A DNA stretch of 64,000 bases from NCBI GenBank assembly GCA_022578605.1, contig MU394079.1:248001-312000 (forward strand), written 5' to 3'. Numbering within the stretch: the first letter of the stretch is position 1; each line of letters starts with the position of its first letter. The stretch is from Camillea tinctor (taxonomy: Eukaryota; Ascomycota; Sordariomycetes; Xylariales; Xylariaceae). A program made the position numbers and the translations under genes. The notes beneath the pieces were generated by a model that did no database searches, was not told the DNA's origin, and saw nothing but the letters and a program-made list of their open reading frames with translations. Shown here one piece after another: positions 21,039 through 30,607 of the stretch.

Positions 21039-22279
21039 TTAAACAGATTCTTTAACAACCTTCCATTCCTTCTTAACCGTGATGGCTTTCAATTCCATGT
21101 TGTTATAGTTGTTATCTGCTCCATTGGAACCGAAGGAACTCCCATCTGCCTCAACAGTTGACCCACCACCAAATTTCGACTGTTTCACGTGTAGTTGTCT
21201 CGTCGAGCGGTCGTCGTCTTCTAGTTCTGAGAACCCCCCTCTTCGAGGAGCCGAAGGAGCTCCGGTACCGCCAATAGTAATAGCGCCGTCGGCGTAGTTA
21301 CTGGCCTCTTCTGACGAATTGTTTCGAGATACTAATGGGCGGAGAAGCGGGATACATGCTGCAGTTACCAGCAGAGAGGGTTCTAGTGCACTAAACGCGA
21401 GTGCGATACCGCCAGAAAATGGGAAGTCGTCCATGTTGATTTTGACAATCTCGGCGAGTCGGACGGCGCTCACAATACAGACTCTATATCTCCACGTGTT
21501 AGTTGGCACAGTCAGAAGACGGAAATCAGGGGTCGGCTACTTACGCAAGCCCGATCCCAAAGGTCACTATTAATCCAATCTTTTTGTACAGCTGTAGCGA
21601 TAGGCCCCAAATATGTGGCATGGGGAGGAATATAATGACTAAGTCACTGAAGATATTGAGCCCTCCGGTTACGGACCATAACATCCTAATATTGCCACAG
21701 CTTCCCGGGGTCGAGAATCTGTCCCAGTTGTACGTGACCGGCGTACATATGGTGAAAGCACCGATCAACAGGACCATGGCACAGAGCACGACGAATACGG
21801 CACAGGCCTGAGCGGCAAGGACGAATCTCTTGACACAGAAAATCTTGGTGTATAACGCGAGGATGGAGAGTTTCGTTAACCCGAGACTGATGGCCCAGAA
21901 AATGATGATCGCGGTTACGAGCTTCAGGAGAAGGGTTACGGATTCCTCTCCTCCCATCGCAATGACCTCAGTGGTGTGGTATCCCATCCCGCCAACGAAA
22001 GCACAGGTAGCTGCAAGCGCTTGGTATGCGACTGCGACGATCTGAAGGATTGCATTTCGTTAGAGACTTCCTGTAGAGACGCGGGTATACTCGAGCGAAT
22101 AAGAAACTTACACATGCTAAGATGATAAGCCAGTCGCTCTGATCAAGAGGGTGGTTCCTGATTCTCGACCGCGCTACCATGCGCAGAGAAACGGCAGTCA
22201 CTGGTATCAATGAGAAAACCACTGCGCTTCCGATGAGAACCTTCTGGCTAGTACGCTCAATTGGGAACACGTACGCCAT
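21039..22279 (-). CDS. Rhodopsin-like (PTH11/SAT4-type) integral membrane protein
   Basis: Seen: exons 22279-22112, 22041-21545 and 21483-21039; introns 22111-22042 and 21544-21484; 369 residues. About seven hydrophobic segments span the first 270 residues, with the family landmarks R.R...D.SDW..I (RNHPLDQSDWLIIL), NWDRF..PGSC after TM5, GGLNIFSDLVIIFLPMP, and LEPSLLVTAACIPLLRPL at the end of the last helix. These define the fungal rhodopsin domain family often annotated as SAT4 or PTH11-like. The last 100 residues are a polar cytosolic tail. The listed family includes putative GPCR-like surface sensors, but ligands are mostly unknown. The start is the ATG at 22279, in frame with the first helix. 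Confidence 0.87.
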
Positions 22280-22500
22280 GGTGGACACTGCCTGTTCAGA
22301 ACTCTCTTGTTGAGGTGCGTGCCTCGGTCGATACTCGAAAAACAGTCACGCGTAGTGAAAATCGTCCAGTAAGTGAATTGAGCTTTAAAGGTTGGGTGTG
22401 GTAGTATTTAATGGGCCTCTATCGTTATAAGAGGAATTTATGCCTGTTCCATCAAATATCGTACTGTTGGTCTTCCTTTTGACTAGTAACAAGCAAATAA

Positions 22501-22824
22501 TTAATTAGAAACAACAACAAGCGCAAAGACCAGTAGAAGTCCGTAAACTATCCTGGAGATACATGGTAATTTCCATACTTTGGTAACGAGACTCCTGCAA
22601 GTAGGGGTACAAAAAGTTAAAACCAACAGTTTCAGTGCGTTAAGGGGTCTTATGGGGAAAACAGGCTTTTCGTATTCGGAGACAAAAACATCCATTCCAT
22701 GAGCTTTAATCGTTACAAGGGGAATTTTATTCTCATAAGCATTTTCGATATATCCATCACGTCGATATAGACTTGCGGGAAGGAAATCGTTAATCACTAA
22801 TCTTACTAATGGAAATATGTCCAT
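22501..22824 (-). CDS. Small hypothetical ORF with C-terminal hydrophobic segment
   Basis: 107 residues from a true ATG. No recognised family. The last 20 residues (IVYGLLLVFALVVV) look like a membrane anchor. It has no obvious neighbours in phase and no splice-linked exon. Codon use is AT-rich like the spacer, so it may be chance. Confidence 0.2.
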   Translation of the reverse strand: MDIFPLVRLVINDFLPASLYRRDGYIENAYENKIPLVTIKAHGMDVFVSEYEKPVFPIRPLNALKLLVLTFCTPTCRSLVTKVWKLPCISRIVYGLLLVFALVVVSN

Positions 22825-23416
22825 TTACATTTAGTGTATCACGAATATAATTTATTACTTCGGTAAAGAGCCTCTTCTCTCTTTTCTCTCACTCGAGGGT
22901 CGGTTTATGCCAAGGGACTACTTTCTTTGCAAGTGTTACGGATTTCGTGTCGACGATCTCTTCAGGATAACTGGTTATACCACGTCCTCCTAACCTGTCC
23001 ATGCAAGTATTCCAGGCCCCCCTACCACGAATGCTCTCGGCATGAAAGACTCCCCGATGCGATGACTATCATTTCCCCGTCGTTGGCGGGCCCGTGTCAT
23101 CTAGCAACGGCACAGCAGGCTCAGTCCGGGCTAGGATCATATCAGATCGAATGATTATTGATGTGTGGGTCGAAAAATGGATATTCTATCTCTTCAACTG
23201 CTTATTCATAATGTTCTGGCAGGCCGGCTTCATAATTCGTAATGCGTATGCATGTTGGTTACATTGCACACATTATCTGACAACATTAGTCTTGGCGGCA
23301 TCTACCTACGTGTGGCACCGCTAGCCACGTGGCAGATACAGAAGGAATGGCTTCTGGTTCTGGATGTTTTTACGGGGCCGGAGTCATTGTCAGTTGCGTA
23401 AGTCCACACCATCTTG

Positions 23417-23426
23417 TTTATATATA
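23417..23426 (+). promoter_or_regulatory. TATA box of SDR gene
   Basis: TTTATATATA about 120 bp before the ATG at 23546, followed by a CA-rich leader ending in AACAACAATGG. Shows that this GC-rich ORF carries an ordinary fungal promoter. Confidence 0.5.
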
Positions 23427-23545
23427 CAGGAGAATAGGAAGAGCATTTCGTTCTTCAGAGCACTACTTCAACCGACCAACAATCTCCCAGTCTTCGTAGC
23501 CATCCACCGCCACGCGCATAAACAGAACAGCGAGGAGAAACAACA

Positions 23546-24325
23546 ATGGGTTTTGGCGTCACCACACCCGAATTTTCCGAAGGCTGCGCCGTGGTCTTCG
23601 GCGGCTCGGGCGGCCTCGGCCGCGCGAGCGCCGGCCTGATGGCGGAGCGCGGTTCTAACATCGTTGTCACCTACCGGTCGCGCCCCGCCGAGGCCGAGTC
23701 CCTGGTGGAGGAGCTGCGCAAGCTCGGGCGCCAGGCAAGCGCGGTGGCCTGCGATGTCACCGATCGCAAGGCGGTCGAGGCCGTGTTCAAGCACGCGGTG
23801 GAAACGTACAAGCGGGTGCACACGGTAGTGTCCGCCGGCGGCCTCGTGTTCGACACGGGCCCGCTGGCGGAATTCAAGGAGGAGTCCTTCCGCGGCGTCA
23901 TCGAGACCGACGTCTACGGCTTCTATAACATCGCCCAAGTCGGCGTGCCGGTGCTGCGTGAGGGCAAGGGCGGCTCGTTCGTGGCCCTGGTCACCAGCGC
24001 GGTGAGCCGTACCGTGCCGTGCGATGCGCTCTCATCCACGCCCAAGGCCGCCGTGGCAATGATGGTGCGCCAGATCGCCACCGAGGAGGCTGCTAACGGA
24101 ATCCGCGCCAATGCCGTGGGTCCCGGCGTTATCAACGCTGGTATGGTGTTGCCGATGATGGACACACCGGCGCGGGCGCTGTTGGAGGCCGCCACCGGGG
24201 TGACGCCGCTGAAGCGCTGGGGCGAGGCGGCCGAAATCGCCGAGGCAGTCGCGTTCCTGGCCTCGTCGAAGGCGTCCTACATCACCGGCCAGATCTTGAT
24301 GGTCGACGGCGGCCTCGCTGCATAA
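23546..24325 (+). CDS. SDR-family protein lacking the catalytic tyrosine
   Basis: Seen: single exon, 259 residues. Rossmann glycine motif FGGSGGLG at 18-25, a CDVTDR acidic loop at 69-74, an SAGG in place of NNAG at 96-99, and the C-terminal PLKRWGEAAEIAEAVAFLAS plus YITGQ...VDGG found in classical SDRs. The active site is odd: S151 is present and K167 is present, but the position four before that Lys, normally Tyr, is Ser163 (ALSSTPK). The N-terminal cofactor part is intact. So it could bind NAD(P) without ordinary SDR chemistry, or use another residue. The gene is intronless and very GC-rich against AT-rich flanks, but other conserved exons here (27.2, 39, 45.5 kb) are also GC-rich, so horizontal transfer is not required. 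Confidence 0.88.
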   Translation: MGFGVTTPEFSEGCAVVFGGSGGLGRASAGLMAERGSNIVVTYRSRPAEAESLVEELRKLGRQASAVACDVTDRKAVEAVFKHAVETYKRVHTVVSAGGLVFDTGPLAEFKEESFRGVIETDVYGFYNIAQVGVPVLREGKGGSFVALVTSAVSRTVPCDALSSTPKAAVAMMVRQIATEEAANGIRANAVGPGVINAGMVLPMMDTPARALLEAATGVTPLKRWGEAAEIAEAVAFLASSKASYITGQILMVDGGLAA

Positions 24326-27175
24326 TTCAGACGGAACCCGTGAGAATACCAGCTTTACACGAGGGTTGCTATGGCATGAAATTCGGTTTATAACGAGGGG
24401 GTGGAAACAATCAAATCAAGGGAAACGATTTACAAGATGGAGCCTAGGTCGACATTGAAGCCGGATACTAAGATCGCCTCGAGACCAAAGCAAAAGCGTC
24501 TCTTTCGACCGTGTAACTCCTACTTTATAGATTTCTTCTTTCCTTTCCTAAGTCTGTTGATATAAAGAAACTTTTCATATATAGTTTATGGCTATATCGG
24601 TTGATGAAATGCTTCATCATGGTAAAACACCAAGTCGGTCATTATAATACAGAGTGCATGACCTGGCACTCAGCCTCCCTGGAGATTCTACCGATCATAT
24701 TCTAATTTTCTCCCATCATTCTGGCATATTGCTCGCGTTGATTATTAACGTGCGAGCATATTTGAGTGGGTTGCCTCTTTGGGAAAAAAAAAAGTAGGCA
24801 AATCTCACGTTAGACTTGAATCAAGTCATTGTGCAAATCTAGTTTTTCTCACTGAAGCTGGGTTCCATCTCATTGGATAGGCCAGCTAGATCTCATGATC
24901 GGTGGTTTCATGACGCCACCAACAGACTTACTCGCAAGAGCATAGCCAGATATTGTTGACCGACATGTCATTTATTTGTCAGATTAAAACATGAGAAGTA
25001 TGAAGTAGTAATGGATACAAAATAGCATGGGATATATATGTAAGTTCCAGCATGATATACCATGAGCAACTATGTCTCTAAGCCCATATGGCTGATTAAA
25101 AAGATGCTACGTAGTTGTCTTGCAACGTTATACCTTTGGACCCGGGAGTGAGGCAATACATGAAAGCAGGTCTTATATTCTGACATGGCAAAAACATGGA
25201 GACGGCTCGTCTGATGTTAAACAACTAACAGTCTAACACCTTTTTGTCATTACCCCACAAGTGACGGTGGACGGTGTAGACAACAAATACGAGCCTGGCC
25301 CCCAGCACGTCATTTGAGGTGATCCGTTGGTAACGTTATATACATTCGGACTGTTGCGGTGTCTCTCTTGTGAACACCATATCTAACAGGAACTCCGGGG
25401 GAATGATTTCATGACATAGGGGAAGTCTCTATATCGCATCGTCACGTGATATAACACCGGAGTATCCCAGCAAATCGCCATATTTATAGAAGGAAAGGAA
25501 TGAGACTCCTCCGGGGTAACATATACCTTAGAACCCATATGATATAGTATAATTTCGTCTTGTATCCCAGACTTATATTGTCAAACTACATAATGATCAA
25601 ATGGGGTTTTTGTAATTTCTCATTATCAAAAGGTTTATGCTTCGTATACTACCCTATGGGCAAGTACTACCTATCTATAATTGAGACTAGTTGACCGACT
25701 GAGACACTTACAATGTTTAAATAGCTATAGCTGCCTAAGAGTTAGTGTAAATACTTAGACTTGGGAAGAGGCGGAAGAAAAGCCACCAGCTTTACACATG
25801 TTATACGAGAGACGCTAGGGAAACGGCAAAAAGCACGTCGCTGTAATTGTAGATCGTGGGTAGTACAAGACATAGAAGGAAGCCTCACAGGCGAAAGAAG
25901 ATACATGTGACAAATATCGTGTTCACTAGCCGGGACGTTAAAAATAGATCCCATAGTGAGGGGTCTTAAGACGCTGAGGCGGAATCGAATACGTTTGATT
26001 CCAGAATACAAATAATAGAAAATTCTTTAGTATAAGGCTTTGATATCACCTGGATTAGCAGTTTACGACTGTGGTGTGTTGTCCAACGGCTCTCCGGATC
26101 CTTTGCGGCACTACCTACTTGTTTGCGGAGCAACGGGTATTACTTCCTGGATGTAACGTAGGATAAAGCTAATCAAGCATTAAGTTCGTTATTCTCTATC
26201 TTAAAATCTTATGTTCAACATTAAGTCTGATAATCATAAGCTGCTCAATGCGAGACATAGAGGCTAGTTGTTATTGCTGATATGTAACGGAATCCGGCAC
26301 AGAAGGCGAATGGGAAAAGAAGGCAGTGGTGTCAAGGTGTAGGATATTATCAATAATATTACTTTTTCGAAGTTTCTAGCCATAGTTCTCACTAGAAATA
26401 CATCATAAGTCTCAAGCTATAGCTTGTGGGCTGAATTTCCATATATCTAGGTAGGTAGGTAGCTAGTATGTAAAGGTGATCCGCCACGAATCTTGGCATC
26501 AGCACAAACTCGCATAGGACCGTAAAAAATTGCGGCTTAATGGAGGAGGTCAGACATAATAGCATTGACAACGTTGTCTTCGATAGTGGGGTTTTCAATA
26601 GGCTAATGTTGGAACTCTCGCACTGCGAGGCATCTGCTGTTTGTAGGTTTGGTGATGGGGGCTTCGCCAGTCATCTGGCTTCGGAATGATCACCTTCCAG
26701 GAGACACTCCTAGAGAGCAACGGGCTTAGTATGTGGCAGTGAGATTCTAGCGTTCTTCCTTCCAGTTCAAACCCCAAGTCAACCGGTGTCCCGGGTTCGA
26801 GGCAGCCAGTGAAAACAGACACACGGCGGAGCGAATGTCAGCCGCAAAGGACTAACTAGTATACGACCCATAACATAAGCTCATATAGACTATTGACGGG
26901 TATGCGAGAGAGACAGAGTAAAAATAGATCCATTTTGGGTATGTGATCAGCAGTAGGTTTATACATCGTGAGATCGAGGTTCGTAGATGTCGTTGATGTG
27001 GATATATAAAGATGAGGTTCGTCCACCAGGGAAACAGATTCTCTACTACCATCATCAACAAGAACTACTACAGCACAGCTACATCCCCTTAACCAACACT
27101 ATACCAATAACCTCACCTTTCGAAAATACCCATCAACCTACAATTTCCATTTCTCCACCATCTCACTCATCCAAA
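24326..27175. other. Long intergenic stretch
   Basis: 2.85 kb with no recognised gene. Short ORFs on both strands lack motif, splice and codon support. A GTAGGTAGGTAG-type run near 26450 is the only simple repeat noticed. The right 200 bp holds the promoter of the But2-like gene. Confidence 0.55.
27003..27010 (+). promoter_or_regulatory. TATA box of But2-like gene
   Basis: TATATAAA about 170 bp before ATG 27176, with a long CA/CT-rich leader between, typical of a highly transcribed fungal secreted-protein gene. Confidence 0.5.
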
Positions 27176-27760
27176 ATGAAGTCCACCACCGCCGCCCTCT
27201 GCCTCATCTCGGCAACCCTCTCGCTCGCGGCGCCCGCAAGCAACAAGCGCGACATCTCGAACCCCCTCGGGTTCGCGGTCCCCAGCATCCTCAAGATCCA
27301 CGACATCACGAGCAACCAGAACACTCCGGCGTGGCAGACGTCGACGGTGCGCAGCGGGGGGTTCGAGACGTCGACGCTGTACGACATCCCGATCCCGGCG
27401 GCGGCGCAGGGGCGCACGTGCGGGCTCGTGTTCCGGGCGGGGCGCGTCGGGGCCGGCGACGCCGTGCAGGGCGAGCAGGCGCTGGACGTCTTCCGCAACG
27501 GGTTCACGGACCTGGCGTCGCTGACGGAGGGCAACCTGCGCGAGGCCCAGCTCGCGCGCATCCGGTTCGATGCCGCGACCGGGCTGTACGCGTTCGACGA
27601 GACGGCGATCGCGCCCGCGATCCGCGAGTTCCCCTGCCCGACGGGCACGCTGCACTGGGAGGCGGCGGCTGTGGGCGAGTTGGACGTTAATGTTGTGCAG
27701 CAGGACTTCTCGTATGATGGGACTAATGTGCCGAACGGCATCAGCGTCGCGTGGTGGTAA
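27176..27760 (+). CDS. Secreted But2-C-terminal-domain-like protein
   Basis: Seen: 194 residues, single exon. I chose ATG 27176, not the longer in-frame ORF start at 26987, because 27176 opens a signal peptide (MKSTTAALCLISATLSLAAP), has good context, and lies 170 bp after a TATA box. A KR Kex2-like site follows (NKRDIS). The mature region has the order seen in fungal proteins with the But2 C-terminal domain: a P...KIHDI strand, TSTLYDIPIP, TCGLVF with a conserved Cys, a LDVF strand, FPCPTG with a second conserved Cys, and a QDFSYD end. Function of that domain in secreted fungal proteins is not established; surface localisation is likely. Strong GC-richness gives long shadow frames on both strands, ignored here. 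Confidence 0.75.
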   Translation: MKSTTAALCLISATLSLAAPASNKRDISNPLGFAVPSILKIHDITSNQNTPAWQTSTVRSGGFETSTLYDIPIPAAAQGRTCGLVFRAGRVGAGDAVQGEQALDVFRNGFTDLASLTEGNLREAQLARIRFDAATGLYAFDETAIAPAIREFPCPTGTLHWEAAAVGELDVNVVQQDFSYDGTNVPNGISVAWW

Positions 27761-28514
27761 GCGGTGCACCGGAGCTAGTCTCGCAGTTCATATTAGTGCT
27801 TGAGGATATGGGGGAGGAGGGGAGATCAGGTGACATTGATTCCTTTTTCTTTTCTTTTTTTCTTTTTTCTTTTTTCTTTTTGGATATGGGGAGTTTTTGG
27901 TATTATCCTGGTTGGGGCAAAAGATAGGGGGGAGGGGGAAGGGGACCATGGGTATTGGGTTGAGGTTGGGTCGGGTTGGGTTGGAGGAGTCAAATAGGCA
28001 TTAGACGGCATATAACCTATATATATATGTGGAACATTCCTTTGGGTTAATTAGTATATTAACATTCATACATTCCCTTGCCCATATTTCAATATATTTT
28101 AACTTATACCTTTTCACTTAACTTACCCTCTCTGCTCATGCATCGTCATTATTATGTGTTAGTGGATTTCCTTTCCCCTATTTCATCATTTCATTATCAT
28201 TTAGTGAAGCTAGGGAGGTTTGGCTTGGCAGCTTGGTTAGCTAATTGCACTTGATAGTTAGCCGAACGCACGTTATTTCCCCGGCGCTAACCTGATCAGT
28301 CTAGCCACATAGGCGCACCAGCCCCATAGTACGTGCGTAGTGGCGGCCAAAGTCACTGCTTAAGTCACTGTTTGGGGCTAAAAATTACCTTGATTACTTT
28401 TCATTCCTTTACCATTACATCAACCTTGTTCTGATTATCGATTATATCTTATCCGCCAATTCGTATACACTACTTTACCACGTTCAAAGGGCTTTCAAAG
28501 GGGGGATTGTCAAG
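27761..28514. other. Intergenic
   Basis: 750 bp between two plus-strand genes. It contains a polypyrimidine tract (27841-27881) and a G-rich stretch (27925-27990) in the 3' flank of the But2-like gene. Nothing else recognised. Confidence 0.55.
27841..27881 (+). repeat. Polypyrimidine (T-rich CT) tract
   Basis: About 40 bp made only of T with single C interruptions at 6-8 bp spacing, immediately 3' of the But2-like gene. Likely simple-sequence expansion in the 3' UTR or downstream flank. Confidence 0.8.
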
Positions 28515-29183
28515 ATGGGGGAATTCAGTGATGACGGCTCTTTCGCCACTGGGGATCTCCTCGACGATACTGCAGAGGACTCTTATGCCACAACGTCTAA
28601 CTCGGCTCCCACGCCAGCCGAGACGATGCAAACCATCGAGTACAAGGTCTGGTCGTCGTTGGATGAAGCAGAAAAGGCCCTGAAGAAAGCCGCCGAGCGG
28701 TCAGGCTTCGCCGTGTCGCGCATCCGCTCAGCTAACTGGTCTCCCACCCTCGGGTTCCGCACGCGAGTCGCCTACGGCTGCTACAAGGGCAAGAAGCGGC
28801 CGTCGGGGTCCAAGGGACTGCGTGCGTGCAAGTCGGCGCGCGAGGACTGTCCCTGGCAGGGGGCGCTGGTGTACTACACTGGGGACAGGAAGCCGTACAT
28901 ACGCGAGCCCGGGTGGCGGTTCTCGTACGTGAAGAACCAGAAGGAGCACACGCACCCCATGTCGGCGCACGCCTCGTCGATCCCGGCGAACCGGCGGAAC
29001 AACTTGAGCGAGGACGTGGTCCGGGACATCAAGGCCCTGTTCAACAAAAACCCCGAGAAGAAGGCGAGCGAGATCGCGTACGATATCAGCAAGAAGCATC
29101 GCGGCGTTGATCTGGACAGGAAGGTGGTCAATAATATCCTCATGAACGAACGGGTCAGATATCGGAGTGGCTCGTCAAGCTGA
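28515..29183 (+). CDS. FAR1/WRKY-GCM1-type zinc-finger protein
   Basis: Seen: 222 residues, single exon. An acidic Ser/Thr-rich N-terminus (1-45) is followed by a WSSLDEAEKAL helix and a single zinc-binding module with candidate ligands C89, C105, C112, H145 and H147, including CKSAREDCPW and HTH. That layout (helical entry, C..CPW, H-x-H) is what precedes MULE-type transposases and FAR1-like regulators, the WRKY-GCM1 fold. A C-terminal helical region follows (LSEDVVRDIKALF..., KVVNNIL). There is no transposase domain and no terminal inverted repeat nearby, so it reads as a stand-alone DNA-binding protein, possibly domesticated from a MULE (inference). Nuclear location is expected. Family assignment is by pattern only. 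Confidence 0.65.
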   Translation: MGEFSDDGSFATGDLLDDTAEDSYATTSNSAPTPAETMQTIEYKVWSSLDEAEKALKKAAERSGFAVSRIRSANWSPTLGFRTRVAYGCYKGKKRPSGSKGLRACKSAREDCPWQGALVYYTGDRKPYIREPGWRFSYVKNQKEHTHPMSAHASSIPANRRNNLSEDVVRDIKALFNKNPEKKASEIAYDISKKHRGVDLDRKVVNNILMNERVRYRSGSSS

Positions 29184-29773
29184 AGCAACGTTCCCGTTGA
29201 ATGACTCGAGATTTCAGCAAAGGTATGTATGTACCTACAAGCAAGTACCCTTATTCATTTCGTCCATGTCTGGCTAACGCGGGGGAGGCAAGGTGCATTT
29301 AGGCATCTTTGAGGTGATGGGAGTAGTAAGATTATGGTACAACATGGAAAATGGATGTCTGTTTTTGCTAGAGAATGGATGGACCTGGGCAGACTGGGTT
29401 GGGCTCACACTTGGCCTACAGCTACAAACTACGTACTCTGGCTGACCTTAAACCTCACAAGACTTCTCTCTGTCAGGTGTATTCAGCTGACATGTGGACT
29501 TCAAAGCGCTTTTTGTTAGTTACTGGATTAGGTAAATGGGATAGATACAAGGTTCATTCTAGGGAAAGGAGAAAGGGACTGCTTAATGGAGTTTGCTGGT
29601 GTATTCTTTACCACAGCATAAATACATAGTGCGTAGATTGTTTATTCCTGTTCTTCAATAATTCTAATATACTTCATAACATTATAATAAATTATACGTT
29701 CCCAAAAAACCCAAGATCGAAAGAAGCCCTAAAGAATCTTCATACTTAAAGCGAGTGCCTGCGCTCTTATAAC
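29184..29773. other. Intergenic between convergent genes
   Basis: 590 bp between the 3' ends of the zinc-finger and RNase H-like genes. Nothing recognised. Confidence 0.6.
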
Positions 29774-30607
29774 CTACTCGATCTCGATCCCGCACAACCT
29801 CCTAAATTCCGCCATCAGCATATCATACCGCGCCGTCGCCGCCTCCCTAGCAGCATCCTTCGTGTCGCAGATGAGCGGCGAGCCCCGCTTCTTAGCAAAG
29901 TGCGGCGGCAGCAGCCAGAACGACACCTCCGTGCCCAAGCGAGACAAGTTCTCGATAACACCGCTGAGCTCCTCCCAGAGATCGCGGTTAGCGACCTGCT
30001 TGCATTGTCTCGTCCGCCACCGACGGCGCACCCACGTGGGGAGCCACATGGTCGCCCCGAAAGCGACGTACTTCAGATTGGTCGCGACCACGATGCGCTT
30101 CCAGCCCTCCTGCTCCCACGCGCGGAACTGCAGCGCCGCGATGACGGCCCGCAGCTTCGCGCGGTTGCTGCTGCTCTGGTGGAACTCGCCCTCGGGGCCC
30201 TGGTCCTCGAGCGGGAACCCCACCCTGCCGCCGTCGAACGTCGCCACGCCGTCGCGCGAGTGCTCCTCCACCACGCCCCCGGGGCCCTTGTACGCGAAGC
30301 TGCACCCGCCCGTGTTGAGCCGCGCCTTGCACCCCTGGTTCGCGCAGCTGCCGTCGACCGCGATCAGGATCTCCCGGCTGTCGTAGCGGTTGACGAAGCG
30401 CGGCTGCGGCGTGCGCGGGTGCACCGTCTGCAGCGGGAAGTGGTGCTCCGGCGTCTCGAGCGCCGACATGGGCTTGAAGAGGGTCGCGGTGTGGACGCGC
30501 GAGCCCTTGGTGAGCCGCTTGCGCAGCGTGCGCTGTAGGTCCTGCGACGGGGCGCTGAGCGGGGCGATGTCGCCGCCGACGGAGAAAATGTCGTCTTCGG
30601 CGGTCAT
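29774..30607 (-). CDS. RNase H-fold protein with degenerate active site
   Basis: Seen: 277 residues, one exon, ATG at 30607. The region from about 80 to 260 follows the fungal RNase HI-like fold: strand with AVDGSC (D85), SNRA-LRAVIAAL helix, VAT--KYV strand, ANRDLWEEL helix, and a KDAAREAA end helix. Two of the four metal-binding acids are changed: the Glu of RAEL is Lys151 (codon AAG where GAG is expected) and the Asp of ATDS is Asn177. D85 and an acid near 248-251 remain. Both changes are explained by single G-to-A-type steps at the key base. It should therefore be catalytically weak or dead, while the fold and the frame are intact. Nucleic-acid binding is possible. The first 75 residues are unstructured and unrecognised. 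Confidence 0.85.
   Translation of the reverse strand: MTAEDDIFSVGGDIAPLSAPSQDLQRTLRKRLTKGSRVHTATLFKPMSALETPEHHFPLQTVHPRTPQPRFVNRYDSREILIAVDGSCANQGCKARLNTGGCSFAYKGPGGVVEEHSRDGVATFDGGRVGFPLEDQGPEGEFHQSSSNRAKLRAVIAALQFRAWEQEGWKRIVVATNLKYVAFGATMWLPTWVRRRWRTRQCKQVANRDLWEELSGVIENLSRLGTEVSFWLLPPHFAKKRGSPLICDTKDAAREAATARYDMLMAEFRRLCGIEIE

Larger units (their letters stand above)
22280..23545. other. Intergenic / divergent promoter region with one small ORF
   Basis: 1.27 kb between the divergent membrane-protein and SDR genes. It holds a 107-codon minus-strand ORF (22501-22824) described separately and the SDR core promoter at 23417. Otherwise nothing recognised. Confidence 0.5.

Noticed and set aside
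1..22279. The left 22 kb as one secondary-metabolite cluster (transporter, hydrolase, reductase, regulator)
   Set aside because: No core synthase is present, orientations alternate, and the spacers hold decayed sequence; the set is compatible with ordinary accessory DNA.
23546..24325. Horizontal transfer of the GC-rich SDR from bacteria
   Set aside because: Other clearly fungal exons in this window are equally GC-rich and the gene has a fungal TATA box and leader; transfer cannot be claimed without a phylogeny.
27163..27741. Long antisense and alternate-frame ORFs over the But2-like gene
   Set aside because: Shadows of a GC-rich exon; they are Arg/Pro/Ala-rich with no motif, while the sense frame has a signal peptide and domain pattern.
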